DNA of 64,000 nucleotides from Phoronis australis (GCA_002633005.1 NMRA01000494.1:213932-277931); one strand, 5' to 3'; shown: positions 37,834 to 50,259, counted from the stretch's first letter. Numbers and translations: made by a program. Notes: a model not told the origin generated them from the letters alone.

Positions 37834-38343
37834 AATCCACTCTCTTGACCTCAGACCAAGTAGCTCTGTTGTCTAAGTGGTTACCAGGTAAAGTATTTAG
37901 GCTCCTTTACCGGGCCACCAGAGACGGTATGTCAGCGTCAACGTTCCACGATAAATGTGACTTTAAAGGTGCCACCTTCAGTATCGGAAAATATTATGGA
38001 TCTAATGACACAGTTGGTGGTTATACCTCCCTGTCCTGGGAGAGTTCCTCAAGTTACAAGAGCGATTCCACTGCCTTCGTATTTCGGTTGTGTGTTCAAG
38101 GATGTCTGTCAGCAAGGTACAACCATATTATGACAAACCATATGGATGTGTTCGATACCGCAACGTATGGTCCAACTTTTGGCCTTGGTCACGACCTGTT
38201 ATTCTTTTCCGGTAATGCCAGTTATGACAACACCAACAAGTACTTCTTGTCTGACGGTTACTGCACCAAACTAGTATACTCCGGTGCCCTCCACTGTGGA
38301 TCAAGTGTTAAGTGGACAGACGTTGAGGTTTGGAATGTCGTTG
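37834..38343 (+). CDS. Secreted PAN-TLDc protein, exon 2 (TLDc domain), copy 1
   Basis: The 510-base phase 1-1 exon holds the whole TLDc domain (about residues 122-290). Key blocks are LLSKWLPGKVFRLLYRAT, FHDKCDFKGATFSIGK, DTVGGYTSLSWES, STAFVFRL, GPTFGLGHDLLFF and the terminal VKWTDVEVWNV. TLDc is best known from intracellular oxidation-resistance proteins (OXR1, TLDC2, NCOA7), where it binds the V-ATPase. Here a signal peptide and PAN domain place it outside the cell, and five cysteines (FHDKC, LCVQGC, DGYC, LHC) suit disulphides. The acceptor is tttatttcag and the donor gtaaga. The extracellular role is unknown; recognition or defence is a guess. Confidence 0.88.
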
Positions 38344-40177
38344 GTAAGACTTGCTCTTCATTTGGAACTGAATCACTCATTGAGACCACTGTCTATCACG
38401 GGATGTGCACACACATTCTCACTTATCTTTATTTGCAAAAAAAACGTGTTTTTAAAACAGTTCTATGGTTGATAATTACCGTAGTTTCAATGTAAGATAA
38501 TGTCTTACACTCTAAAGTACGCATACGGAATACAAATTATTCAAACCCCGATGTTGTTGTTGCGTGTTGTTTTTCTGTTATTCTCCGATGCGTAGGTTTT
38601 CTGCCAGCTAATTATAGGTTAAATGTTTGTGATCGATTGGATAAAATGTCTTACGGCATTGTTTAGTGATATCACGTTCTTTTCCGGTGAGTTCAATGAC
38701 ACATGCTGTTTCCCGTCATATATTTTACAAGTTACCAATTTGTCTGTGATGTTCCGGAATGTCCACGAGGCAACAAACGTCCCATAATTATAAGATGAAA
38801 AACAACAGCAGCGCTAAGTGTGAAATTCCTTAAATTACAGCACGCCAGAAGTACTGATTAAAGACCAGAAGTACTGACAATAGTCACAAGTGAAAGCTTG
38901 TGAATTTACGTATTCCGCTTATTCGTGGTAGGAAATTTTGCTAAGACATAAAACTCGTAAATAGCCTTAGAGAGCGTAGCCGTATTTATGTCACCGTATG
39001 TATGTAGGTGTCGTGTATGACCGCGTGTAGTGAACGACTATTGAATTAAAACTGGCAGAAAACGAACCTCCTGTTATGTTTTGCTCACATATTTTAAATG
39101 CAATAATGGTAAATTATGTCAAGAGATCTGTATCTCAATCTATGAACAAAATAAAGATTAGTGGTTATTAAATGATAAATTGCGGTGCCAGGTGAACATC
39201 CTGTACCAATTTGGCTTGTGCAAGGACATGTACGGCCAGAATAAAAGATTTCTATTGATCAATGCTAAATTCCACGGCCTGTAGCGTTCGGGGGCACAAA
39301 ACAGTGCTCACTGGGTTTTGCGCAGCAAAACATATTACTGGATTTGTCACCCCTTTTTCACTCTGTCGAAAACTGGGTGCAAAAAATGACATGTTTTAAG
39401 CCATTTCACATAAACAGCTCTTCAGATAAGCACAGAAACTTTATTTTGTCTCGTATTTTCGGATCTTTAGGTTCTAGGGAAGTCAACATTAGATTCTGAA
39501 TGAAAATTTACCACCAATTCTGAAATTATGGTCCAAAAGTACAGTCAACCAACTCGTTTTTGGCAATTCTGTCTTGATTGAGGGCGACCTGAAGTTGCAG
39601 TCAATGCAATGTCTACCTAGAAAATGCCAATTTGTCCCTTTGTAAGGGAGACCTTGTGTTTGTAGCCCAGCTTCTCTGACAAGTGTTCTTTGTTCGTTTC
39701 CCGTAGATATAATTTGCAGACGCAACTTCCCCCAGTTCCAAGTGTATTTTCTTCTTAGGTGCGAAAAATATTACAACACCTGATGGGTGCTTTTATTGTG
39801 ATTTTGTCGAATGCGTTCGATAAAGTTCTTCGAAGGATATCACAGGAGATATTACACATACTCTGTGCACGTGGTAACGATGGTAACGTACATTCAGTCT
39901 TGAAATTCATGAATGGTAAATGTTGATTGAGTGAAGGAAAATAAGATTGTCAGCAACCTTCACGACTACTCCGTTGGCATCGGACATGTGTGTTTGCTTT
40001 GGATTCTGTTGTTGGTGATGTATCGGAACGATTTTTGTGACTACTAGAAAATATCCAAAACGTTAAAGGGATTCAGTAAAGTCACCTTGCTGTTCATAGA
40101 CTATTATGCCAGCCTACAAATTGTAATAGTCATCGTAGATTACATAACATGGTAATTTTAATCTATCTCTGTTTCAG
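38344..40177 (+). other. Intron 2 of PAN-TLDc copy 1; holds the empty transposon site
   Basis: The intron starts gtaaga and ends in a strong pyrimidine tract plus tttcag. At about 39020 it has the uninterrupted sequence gaccgcgtgtagtg, where unit 2 carries a 2.35 kb transposon. About 0.78 kb (39267-40045) is missing from unit 2. Confidence 0.7.
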
Positions 40178-40188
40178 ATGTGTCCTGA
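40178..40188 (+). CDS. Secreted PAN-TLDc protein, exon 3 (last two codons and stop), copy 1
   Basis: The first strong acceptor after the TLDc exon is atctatctctgtttcag. Two bases complete an Asp codon, then GTG TCC TGA follow, giving a C-terminus EVWNVVDVS. The total is 361+510+11=882 bases, an exact open frame. The same acceptor, codons and stop are conserved at 61587-61597. An AATAAA follows at 40340. A terminal coding exon of 11 bases is short but is supported by phase and by conservation. Confidence 0.65.
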
Positions 40189-40339
40189 CTCATTGGAAAA
40201 TACAGAACGCGCGTCCTGAGCCAACCTAGCTCGTTTTAAGAACGAAACTTAAGCGAAGAAAATATGAATTGGACCTTAATGTCTCAAATGTGTTGTCGTA
40301 TGGATGTTGAAGAGCCATCCCGGGGTGAATGTTAAGAGT

Positions 40340-40345
40340 AATAAA
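40340..40345 (+). terminator. Poly(A) signal AATAAA for PAN-TLDc copy 1
   Basis: AATAAA lies 152 bases after the TGA stop and is conserved in the sister copy at 61749-61754. Confidence 0.5.
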
Positions 40346-41389
40346 AACTACGAAGATTAACGAATGACCGTCCATGAAAAGATTCCGCAACCAGCGAATT
40401 CTATTCATTCATTTACCGATTCCTTATATCTAGACGGTAGTCTACTCAGGTTATGATAGCTTTCCTGCAGGCTTCTTTAAATGTAACCGAACAAATGCAA
40501 GCTGTGAAACGACTAAAAATAGAGGTACAATAGGTAGAAAACACCCCTACGTGTAGAAGGAACATCCTTTTTTGGCATACAAAATACGTTGTAGCAATCT
40601 GTGTTCGTTAGGGTCAGCAGGTGGGTACAGTCAGCTCTACACGTGCCGTAAGTTTGTATTTAATGCTCATCAAATGCGATTTATATTTCACTGAGATTCT
40701 GTCAAAGTCATTTTGACAACTTTAATGTCAAACCAATTAGATCAAATTGTTTGTTGTTTTTGTCAGTGACATTATGATTTTTTAATATAGACGTGAAAAG
40801 CACCAGTGACTCATCTGCTTGTACATGTAGTTTTTCAGTCCTACAAACCAAGCCGCGTTGCGACTTCACTTCCAAATTATGAAAATGAAACAAATCCATA
40901 AAGAACACATAATGTTCTAGCGTCCATAAAATATTTTCCACGCCACGCCGTAACCGACCTCCATGTAAGCTGTTCGAATGATCAAGTGTCCCACTGGGTG
41001 ATCTAGAATTTCGCATGGAGGGGCAGCTGCAACTTTTGAAGAAAAATGTTCGTGCAACCTTAAAATGGAATGTCACCAAAGGCGTTTTTTGCCGACATGT
41101 ACCTGATTTCGTTGTAACGCCGCCAGGATTATTTATTTAACAATGTACCCCCACTGAATACTAAAGCCACAATATTGACTTAAATTTATTGCGAATTTCA
41201 ATGAATTACTAACTCATGGACAACACTTATTATTAATAAATGAACTGACGTAGCAATCTAACTAATTAATTGGGTGCATATTTTTGATATCGTTAGTTAT
41301 ATAATCAAACAGTGCTTGTGATCAACTAATAATTTATCTTGTGGTCTCAACATGGTTCATTTAGTTTCCTATACTACAGCTCAACAAGT

Positions 41390-41972
41390 AACATGTTTAA
41401 AGAGATTATAAATGGGCAAAATAATTCGGCATGGATAGATATTTTGCGGGATGCAAGTCAATTTTGCATTGAAAAGATATTCGATGGAGTGGTAGTGCAG
41501 TCCACAGGGAATCACTTTTAGAAGGATGTGTTTTTTCAACATTTGAGCTTGGTTCAATATTAAACAAGGTTAAAGATGACAGGATACTGTCTCTTCTTTT
41601 ATGGCATAACACAATGGTTAAAATTCGAGGAGAACCAATATTTTATACCACTTGGAATGAAACGGGTGTAAGATTCTTAGGTGACTTACTTGACGAAAAC
41701 GGAAACTTCTTGTCATACAACAGTTTTGGTTTTGGTTTTAAAACTTTTTTACTCTCAGTTACGAGCTGAAAAAATGCTTAAAATTAACTTTCAAGTGTAC
41801 ATCGTTTTCAAGTGCAAAAGTGTCTCAACCAGTTATCCCACAACTCTGGAAAATTTTGGCGAAAACTTCAAAAGGTGTACTCGTGATATATGTATTTTTC
41901 TGACAACTGTGTTTCAAAAACCAAAGGGGTTAGGAAAATGGGAAAACACTTTTGACTTTGCAAGATAAGCTT
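41390..41972 (+). pseudogene. L1-like LINE ORF2 fragment, truncated at the duplication junction
   Basis: Plus-strand frames read ILSLLLWHNTMVKIRGEP, IFYTTWNETGVRFLGDLL and DENGNFLSY. This is the region downstream of the reverse transcriptase in L1-type ORF2 (N-x-x-I-x-I-x-x-x-P-I/V-F-x-x-x-W-x-x-x-G-I/V-x-x-x-x-D-L-L-D-x-x-G). Several frameshifts and stops show it is dead. At 41972 it is cut off by the start of the next duplication unit. Confidence 0.65.
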
Positions 41973-42999
41973 ACAATAAGAAAGCTGATAGTGACCCTGC
42001 AGGCTTTTGTTACAAGCAGTGGACGATACATTTGTACTAGAAACTGCCGTCTGTCAAAGCGATTAGCGTACCTCTTTATCAATTGATCTTTGGCAACCAG
42101 TGGATAAATTACACTCTAAGAGGATAAACGGGAATAATCGTTGCCTTTTCGATATTTTAGTACGATTAAAAGGGATCCAATCGTATGCAGTTTATATAAA
42201 GTATATGTGATTGTATTTATTGTGGATGCTTAATCTACCTTGACGGGATTTAATGCCAGGTAAATTGTACATTTATTGGAACCCAGCATTTACAATATAG
42301 TAAGTACAATACAAAAACCCCAGAGTACATGTAAATCTTTGATACCAAACTTTGGTTGCCTGTACAAGTAGAGTAGCGGTAATTTTTGTGCTGATTTATC
42401 CAACAACGATTGAAAGCAGAAGTTCGAAGAACTATTAGATGTTATAAAATACAGCTGGGCTACACAAACATGTCCTACAGCTTTACGTTTGTAAAGAAAA
42501 CAACAAATATGAAAGTTTTACCAAGATTTATATGATCAAATCAGGTGGTAAGCAATGCTGCACTGTAGTAATTCAAGTTTAAACAAGTATTTGTTAGCAG
42601 CATCACAGGGTCTCAAAAGTGACTTAAAAGACTAATTCAGAAACGTGATCTGACGGTCCTCATAGTTACAGTAGTATTTTATAAAAATACGTAAATCCAA
42701 CTTGAGCAAAAATCCAAAGTGTGTGAGAATATACACATACCTGTTGGTTACTGAGATGATCTCAAAAAACTGTTCTTGTTGCGATGCCCGGATATTTGGT
42801 GACACATGACATACATGTAAGATCTAAGAACGTTTATGTTAAGACCGATTATCGGTACTAGTAAAGACCGAAGACCAAATTCAGAAAATCAGCATGTCAG
42901 TAACACTAAGTCTGTTTTTGGTGTTTTGTCTTATAACAAGGAGTTTACTCCTTGCTTGTAATACTTAGAAAGAATGTATTTGTGTCAATCATAGATTAT

Positions 43000-45900
43000 T
43001 GACAACAGATTCGCAACTCCGGCATTTTCTTACGTGCTAGCCAAGAGGCACCCCCAGTCTCCTGACCTTTCTGGTACAGTTTCCGGTTAGTGTATTTTGA
43101 AGAGAAATATTTGCATCTACATTATTTACTGTCCAGCACAACGAAAAAATATTAATTTCGGCATTGAAACCTTGTTCAAAGTCCTTCAATAGTAGAAGTG
43201 ATGGTATCGTGACCACTTTTGGCAATGTTGCTGGCAAGAAATTAGAAAATTCAAACTTCGGTGCCAACTGATTAAGTCGTCTGCTTGCCCAATAGCATAG
43301 CAGCATAGTTATCGGACAGTTAGTGATTTTTGGTTCACATAGGCCTACTGACAAAACTACGAAAGCATGTTTGTGCACACTGAGTTCCGAGGACTACCTG
43401 TGAATGCAAAAGACAGTTACATTACGTTTTTGGTTTAGAAAAAAATATCAATTTTGTACGAATTTAAAAATGCACCTCTGCAACGATTTGACTATTTTAA
43501 CCTTTGCATGTTTATAATTCAACATTCTCAAGTGAGCAGTTCTTCTGGGGAGTTTCGAGTGGCCCTTAAAAAGGCCGTTGGTTGTAGATATAGCGTGGAA
43601 TGGTTCTTAAAAGCACAGTTGAATAATTCAACAAAATTCACATATTATACCGTGCTCACTCGATGTCCTCTTCATTCAAGTTTCCATCTGGGAAGGTTGG
43701 AGATGACAATATCGATGACAGTTGTAACACCTTATATAAATGATACCGTTCTCCAACGTTATCACGAACCCTACCTCTTTCAGTTCTTGTTCCTGGTTTC
43801 AGAAGTAACCCTGAACTATAGGGAAAAAAAGAAATACAACGAAAAGGAATCAAATTTTGAAAATCAGCGCCTTCGTACGATTCCGTGCTGCTGTCCCCAG
43901 ACTGATGTTCTTCCCAAAATCAATGTCGAAAATGAACGTTACAAGTGATGGAAACTTCTGTCCTCTGTTTCTAACTTTTAACCCATTTTTTAAGAAAGGG
44001 TGTACTGATTTTGTCTAACGCTCATAGAGCATAACTTTTTGTTTTTTACAATGTATTAATTGTGTGGAATGTATTTATATTAGGTGGCTTCATTCATTTG
44101 AACAGAAAATAAATTAAATGAAACACAATGGAGTTTTGAAAATAAATAGAACAGTAACAGGACTCCCTACATGTAAATATTGAGCTGTTTTCGAAAATGT
44201 TGCGCCATTGGTGATTTGATTGGTTCATGCATTTATGGCGGGAAAATAATACACCAAGTATTGTGCACGTGTGCACTGTAGCAGCACTTTGTATCTTATT
44301 CTCATTTGGCCAATCTGTTGATACAGTAAATTTCCTTATTTATGCCCATCCTGATTTGACTGCAACTTGAGCTTGTTGGGTTCAATCATACATTGGGTTC
44401 GCATTGGGACCCACATGATGCTTACTCGAATGGGCTTCATTTTAACAAGTACTTCAAATTGAGGTGAAGTAAATAAACAAAGTGGGTGATTATCATCACC
44501 AGAGTTTCATCATTAAAGTCCTTCTCTCACGCGTTGTTAACCCTTATTACATGGTTAGAAGATGTTATAAGGATCTAAGAAGTACTTACCCCATAACTAA
44601 TACACGATCTGTATTCGAAAAAAGTTTAAATGAACGCGCCACTCACGATTCCCACCCGAAGAACCACCGCCATTTTGAACTTGCCGCGAACCCGGAAGTA
44701 CAATTCATTCAGGAACCTAGGCTAAGAAAACGCCGTCAATGTGAGTGCCTGTTACCAGCCTGCAAACCGGGATAAAGTAATCGACAGCACGCCTTAATTT
44801 TAATCAAATCAAAATACGGACAATTTTATGGAATTTGCTGAAGAAATGTGGAGAATAAATTTTGGCAGAAATTATTTTGCCAGTCTCGGGACCGCAGCCT
44901 ATCGGAACCGGTGCCGATCGAAACCAGACACTGGCGAACGGTAACCGCATGCGGTTGCAAGCTGTTTTGTCGAAGTAAAATGGTCAAATCATAAATGCGG
45001 CATATATTCAAGGGTAGCTTCAGACACTTGCATGAAATTACGGTCTGGTTTGTCCTGTATCACACTGCCGCGACAGACCTTAGTTAGCCGGATCGAAGTC
45101 ACCAGTTACCAGTGAAGACTATCGTCAAAATACAGCTTGTTAGTAGGCCTATACAGCTTTGCGCCAAGGCTACCCTTAGGCCGAACTGGTCGCTGGCAGC
45201 AGCGCTCGCTCAAACGAGGTTATTTAGAACTTGGGTACTTCTGGCGAACTGTGCAAAGTTATTGGCTTTCAATAGAGATTTTCCCAGACTTTATATGAGC
45301 GCACCAAGCCTAAAAGAATGGGGGGCTGGAATTTTTGGGAATGTCTATCTTTTACTATAAGATTCAGTGGGTATGTTCAGAGCTATGAATTGCAGACGCT
45401 AAGTTTTGGTACTTCCTGTCTTCTAGTGGAATTCTTTCTCTACTTTTTTTCCGAATTCGGGCTTCTCTGACTGAGGCAGACCTTTTTCCAGTTCTCCAAA
45501 AAGGGAGTTCGTTAGAGCACATAAGTATGAGAAGTCCAATACAAAATGTAATCATTTTTATTCATTAACCCAAAATGATTCACGAAAATTGAACAAAGTA
45601 TCTTTTTTGTGGCAACGTTTGTAAAAATGCATCAACGTTAAATCTTCACAAATTACAAAGTAGCCGATTGAACATGCCTTTCAGTTCAGCAAAAGTCGCC
45701 ATGTTGTCGGTGCCGCCAGAAATGAGACGAAGTCCAACGGGAATTGTGAGCACATTTATGACTCAATGAGTAACAACTGCGAGCCTGAAATTTGGTGAAC
45801 ACTGCTATATAGTGCAGAATAGTAAGATATGTCTAACTAATTTTCACTGTAATTTGTTGGCGAAAACAATTTACAAAAACTTTTGAACTCGTAACTTATC

Positions 45901-46700
45901 CCGCTGTCCTGCAATATGGCCGACGCGATCCAAATAAAGTGACCCAAATTTCGCCACAAAACTTCCATAACTTTACACTGCTAGCCCCGATTTTGATACT
46001 TTATCGATTTTTACTGGCTAGAATGCACTACCTTTCCGATGATAGCAAAGTACTTTTTCAAAGCGAGAAAAAAAAATAAAATCGAAAACAATTGGTTCGA
46101 CTCATATTGGTTCCCAGGCTCGACCGGCCTACGTAAGGAACTAAACACCAATGTTATTTTAACATACTAAGTACGCGTTACATTCCAAAAAAAATCAACG
46201 ACCACTACAGTGTAAGTACAAACTATAAATACAGTACATATGCAAATGAATCACGAGATATTGCTAATAAAACACAATAATGAAAACTTTTCGAGCACAT
46301 TCAGTTACAAGGGAAAAATGGCGGCATTCTGGAAAAGTTCCTGAACTGATGAGCCGGAAATTTGTGTACGGAAATAATCGATGACAACCGGTAATCATAT
46401 GCTCAGAGAGAAGGGTCAAATACTGTTCAAAAATCGCTTTTGGCAAGAAAGGCGAAAAAAGTATAAAGAAAGGGTGTCGAAAATAAGTTTTACGTAGTAA
46501 TTATTTTCGGATACTGGAACCACATGGGCAGTTTGAGAGAAGGACTTTGATATCTTTTGCCGGGTGCTCAAATTTTCTGAGACTAGGTATTGTCAGATTT
46601 GTAAGGTAGAAGCAAGGAGTGTAGTAGAGTAGGAGAGATCACTTGTGAGTTCGCTGTTACCGCTGCTACTAGCGCCGCCAAGTGGTGACTAAGCAAATGT
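43000..46700. other. Left part of a block absent from unit 1; no gene recognised
   Basis: The longest open frame is at about 43505-43948 (plus) and includes CRYSVEWFLKAQLNNSTKFT, but I see no domain, splice context or sister copy to support it. A second frame at about 44500-44775 ends in a Cys-rich RRQCECLLPACKPG and is likewise unassigned. Confidence 0.25.
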
Positions 46701-46721
46701 CAACCAGGAAGCGCCAAAACA

Positions 46722-46819
46722 ATGGGGAAGGCTGCATTTTACAGTGCGATGAATTGCACTAATTCATCCACGAAAACCCCAGACGTGACAATTTTTAGGT
46801 TTCCTAAGGATCCAGAAAG
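46722..46819 (+). CDS. THAP-domain first exon (first zinc ligand changed)
   Basis: An ATG in good context starts MGKAAFYSAMNCTNSSTK, then TPDVTIFRFPKDPE, ending at donor gtaagg in phase 2. The N-x-x-x-x-P-x-x-x-x-F-R-F-P-K-D-P-E-R pattern is the N-terminus of a THAP C2CH zinc-finger DNA-binding domain. In THAP domains the motif begins with Cys a few residues before the second Cys; here that place (FYSAMNC) is serine, AGT for TGT. The next in-phase acceptor (gtttcag at about 47194) opens a frame that stops after 11 residues. This is therefore either a degenerate gene or a broken exon of a THAP transposon-related gene. Confidence 0.5.
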
Positions 46820-47343
46820 GTAAGGATTATCTGCTATTCATATTGTATTTCGTGTTGTATGTTCACGGTTTCAAGACAAGTCGGTCGCAGTCCCTGTGCC
46901 ACTGTTGCGTGCTAGGCCTACTGCACAGCCAGGCTGCCGGCGGAAGGACTGCGATTAATGATGTGATCGTCAGCTTTTTGGATACTTTGCAGTCCCTGTA
47001 TTCCAAATCAAAATGTCACCCGAACGATTGCACGGATAATTTTGGGAAAACATAAACATGGCCATGGGTGAATGACTGGTGACATGGCCGCCATCACAGC
47101 CACAGGGCGGCCTCAAGTCTGTCATGAGTCAAGTTAGAGAATATGTGGGTCTCGGTAAAATGATGAAAAAATCGACATAATTTTAATGTTTCAGTTGGCC
47201 CAGGTTGAGCAGCGTGTCAATGAAAACTTAATTCTATGCGCCAATGATGCGGGGACGCGGCCCTTAAAGTATCCGTGGATCGACATTTGAGTCCTAGTTT
47301 TTTAGTTAACACCAATGCAGTGTTGTCTCTGTCACAAGCAAAG

Positions 47344-47371
47344 TAGTGTAGTGTAGTGTAGTGTAGTGTAG
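47344..47371. repeat. (AGTGT)n pentanucleotide microsatellite
   Basis: Five perfect copies of the 5-base unit. Confidence 0.9.
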
Positions 47372-47399
47372 GCTACCAGTCTTCTATGAACCTGGTGAG

Positions 47400-49460
47400 T
47401 ATGAGGTTTGTTCCTGAGTCTCTCATTGACTTCTGTTCAGGTGCAAGCGCTGGGAGCTGACCTTATGAATAGAGATGCAGCCTACATTTGTATTTGTCCA
47501 AGAACTGCAAGTTATGCTCTCGTAATTTCTAGGAGTCCATGTTCATGAATCCGTTGAAGCACACGCTGGTATGGAATGCAGTGCCAACAATATTTGATGT
47601 CCCGAATTCACTAAAAATGACGATTTCAAAAAGTTCTCCAGAGATTATGTATATTACGGCTCTGGACTATACTTTTTTGTATTATCGTCTCACAAAGCAA
47701 GTGCTGTTACAACACGTGTAGAAAGGACAATTAGTCAAAATCTGGTTTTCATGTTTTACTAAGGTTGATCAGATTGAAACATTTTGAATGGTTAGACTGT
47801 GATTTGGAGAGACCCAAAATGAAACTGATGGATCTTTCAGAGTCTGAATGGTGGACTGAAATTTTAATAAACCCAAGGTATCTGCATCAGTTTGCTTCTC
47901 GATGACAAACACTTCTATGAGTAAATTAGTTTTCAGCTTTATTAATGACGCATTTCTTTGGCGAAAATAGCTGTTGTTTAATAGTGAATCAATAGAGAGT
48001 TAGAAGGTTGGTCAGATTTTCTTGTTGTATTGGTATATATGCTGCCTATTTTTCTACGTTTTTGGAGATTGTGGTTAATTTAAGTCCCAGTTGTTGCTAG
48101 GTAACAGATATGATATTGTCTTCTGGCTTTAACTTACCTGAATTTTTTCCTGTTGTTGATAATAGGAACAGTGGGTATATAAAATTAAATTTTGGTCTTA
48201 TCATCCAAGTCTTTTTAATTCCGAGTTTTGTTTAAATTTGTGTGGGTAGTGAATATTTTCATTGCTGTTCAGTTTCTGTTAATTTTTTATGAGTGATGAT
48301 ATACTCAATGTTACTACATTTTGTAAGTTGTGAGCTATTCTACAACTTAACAACTGACTTGTAACTATTGGTGATTATAGTGGGAGAGTGGGAAGTTTAC
48401 CCTGTACTGCCTTGTCTAAGAAATACTGAAATGTTCTAGAATTATATGTAAGAGTGCATCAGAATGTATTACAATTTTGTGGTAGTGATGAATTGCTTTA
48501 CTTTCTTCTTGTTACTTGTGCATGAAACAATTGTCCGCATTACTAGTATCCTGGTGCATTGGTTAGGGAACACATGCGAAATTGTTGGGTGGAGATGAAA
48601 CCAGCACTGTGCTAGGAGCAAAATGTTGTCAATGGTCAGGGGAACAACCAAATTTGTGACGACTGGAGGGGATTCATCACTCATCTGGCATACTCCATTG
48701 GTTTTTATCTGTTTAGCACTGTTCCCATTTAACTGCCCTGGGAGGGGGTCAACACCCATTTGACGCCGACCTACTTTATGCCTGGTACCCCTTTGTTGGC
48801 ACCTGGGGGCAATTGCCCTCTGAGCCCCCAGGAACAATCATTCAAATTATGTAGTCCATGGAGGAATGAACTGTTATAAGGATCGACAATTTGCCTTGTT
48901 AAGAACTCAAACATAAAACAAAACCATGACGGCTTTTGAAGGGAGCTTTAAGAGAACAAAAACACACTTTTTCATTGTTATTCGATTATAAATAGATGAT
49001 AGTTTGCGTATTTCAATCATTTCCAATCACAAAGTAATTTTATTGCACGTTGACCGTCATTAAAGTATGAATTTATAAGTGTTTACATTGTTCGGACTGC
49101 GCTCCTAAGTAAGTGTTGATTATTCACCGATTGGGGCGCCAGTGTTTCGACCGGTAACCATTGCGGCGAATGGCAAAATGGCGGTGTGAACTCTCCTATA
49201 CTACTACACTCCTTGGTAGAAATGTTTCGCTGGATTTCCAGGTCAGTGGCGTTATTTATACCGGACCAAAATTAAAAAAATCAGACCACTGCTTAAATCA
49301 GGAGCTGCATGATACACATTCAATAGACGTGCGCAGGCAATGCACTGATCACTTGGAACCATTTTTATGGTTTATTAATATACTGTACAGTTAAACCAAG
49401 CTGAGGAGCTTGAAACCTGATTCACGGCAATTTTTGGCAGTGGGATATTCTTAAAAATGC
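47400..49460. other. Stretch with no recognised gene; hairpin at 48802-48832
   Basis: Only unconserved open frames occur. A perfect 9-bp stem, cctgggggc and gcccccagg with a 13-base loop, lies at about 48802-48832, probably a relic repeat end. Confidence 0.3.
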
Positions 49461-49464
49461 TCGT

Positions 49465-49690
49465 AAGTTGACAACAAAGTTTGATAGCAATGCACTGCAG
49501 TTTTGTAGAAACTCTGTCATAGGTTACAGATTCGTCAAAGAGCGTAAATTTGATGAATTCTAGCTTATGATTTCACCTCATTCGGAGACCGGGTTTCAAC
49601 CAATTTTGGGCTACAATGAGCGCCCCCTTCCTGAAGCGGATTTTTCCAAGCGCCCTGGCCGCTTATTAGGGCGAATACGGTAATATTTCA
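49465..49690. repeat. Dispersed repeat, inverted partner of 30350-30540
   Basis: See the partner entry. This copy retains the fuller end cgcttattagggcgaatacg. Confidence 0.6.
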
Positions 49691-50259
49691 TAAGGGCAAT
49701 ACTTAGTATCCTTTAGGCACGTGACCCATTTGTTACACTAGGAGTGGGATTGGCTCATTATGTACCTTACATGTGGCATGGGACTTTACAAAACTGGTTG
49801 AAAAATTTAATTTCGTCATTAACTTTCGTTTCAATGGCTTAAGTTTGGAAATGTTAGGACTTAAGGCGGAAATTTAAAAACCATTCGTCCGCTTACAAAA
49901 ATTTAACATTGAAAAATAAAAACAACCTCCACACCCCTTTGGTGTTAATGTTCCATGTTTTCAAAGGAGTTGGTTGCATTTTCATAGACTACAGTCGAGA
50001 GACTTTGTGCGGCATATATTGAGTAACCTGCTGTTGAATTGCAAGTTTGACTGGTCCAGGTGGTTATTTCTGAAGTATTAATGCAATCGTTATTTATCTT
50101 AAAGGTTTTACCAGCGTTCTATTTATTTGTACACGAATGTGAATTTGTTGAAGTCGCTGATCCAAATCCTGGCCAAATGTGCGCATTCTGCTGAGATCAA
50201 CCGTCTGATGAGGGCCAGCGAACAGGAAGTTCCTCGTAAGGACAGGAGTTCATGAGTCA

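Larger units (their letters stand above)
8433..41972. repeat. Tandem duplication, unit 1 (about 33.5 kb)
   Basis: The left edge is the 28-base block at 8433-8460, repeated exactly at 41973-42000. The right edge is inside a LINE fragment. Segments recurring in unit 2 at roughly 85-95% identity by eye are 12953-14005, 14014-14630 (inverted), 17953-20515, 32184-33160, 34842-41175 and 41180-41972. The unit contains the 5' half of the minus-strand lectin gene and the whole plus-strand PAN-TLDc gene. Blocks 8461-12952, 20516-32183 and 33160-34842 have no counterpart in unit 2. Confidence 0.85.

Noticed and set aside
43454-43948. 164-codon open frame on the plus strand
   Set aside because: No recognisable motif; chance length is plausible in this composition. 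Kept only as a note in the block description.
48469-48837. 122-codon minus-strand frame
   Set aside because: No domain, non-standard composition, ends in a hairpin repeat.
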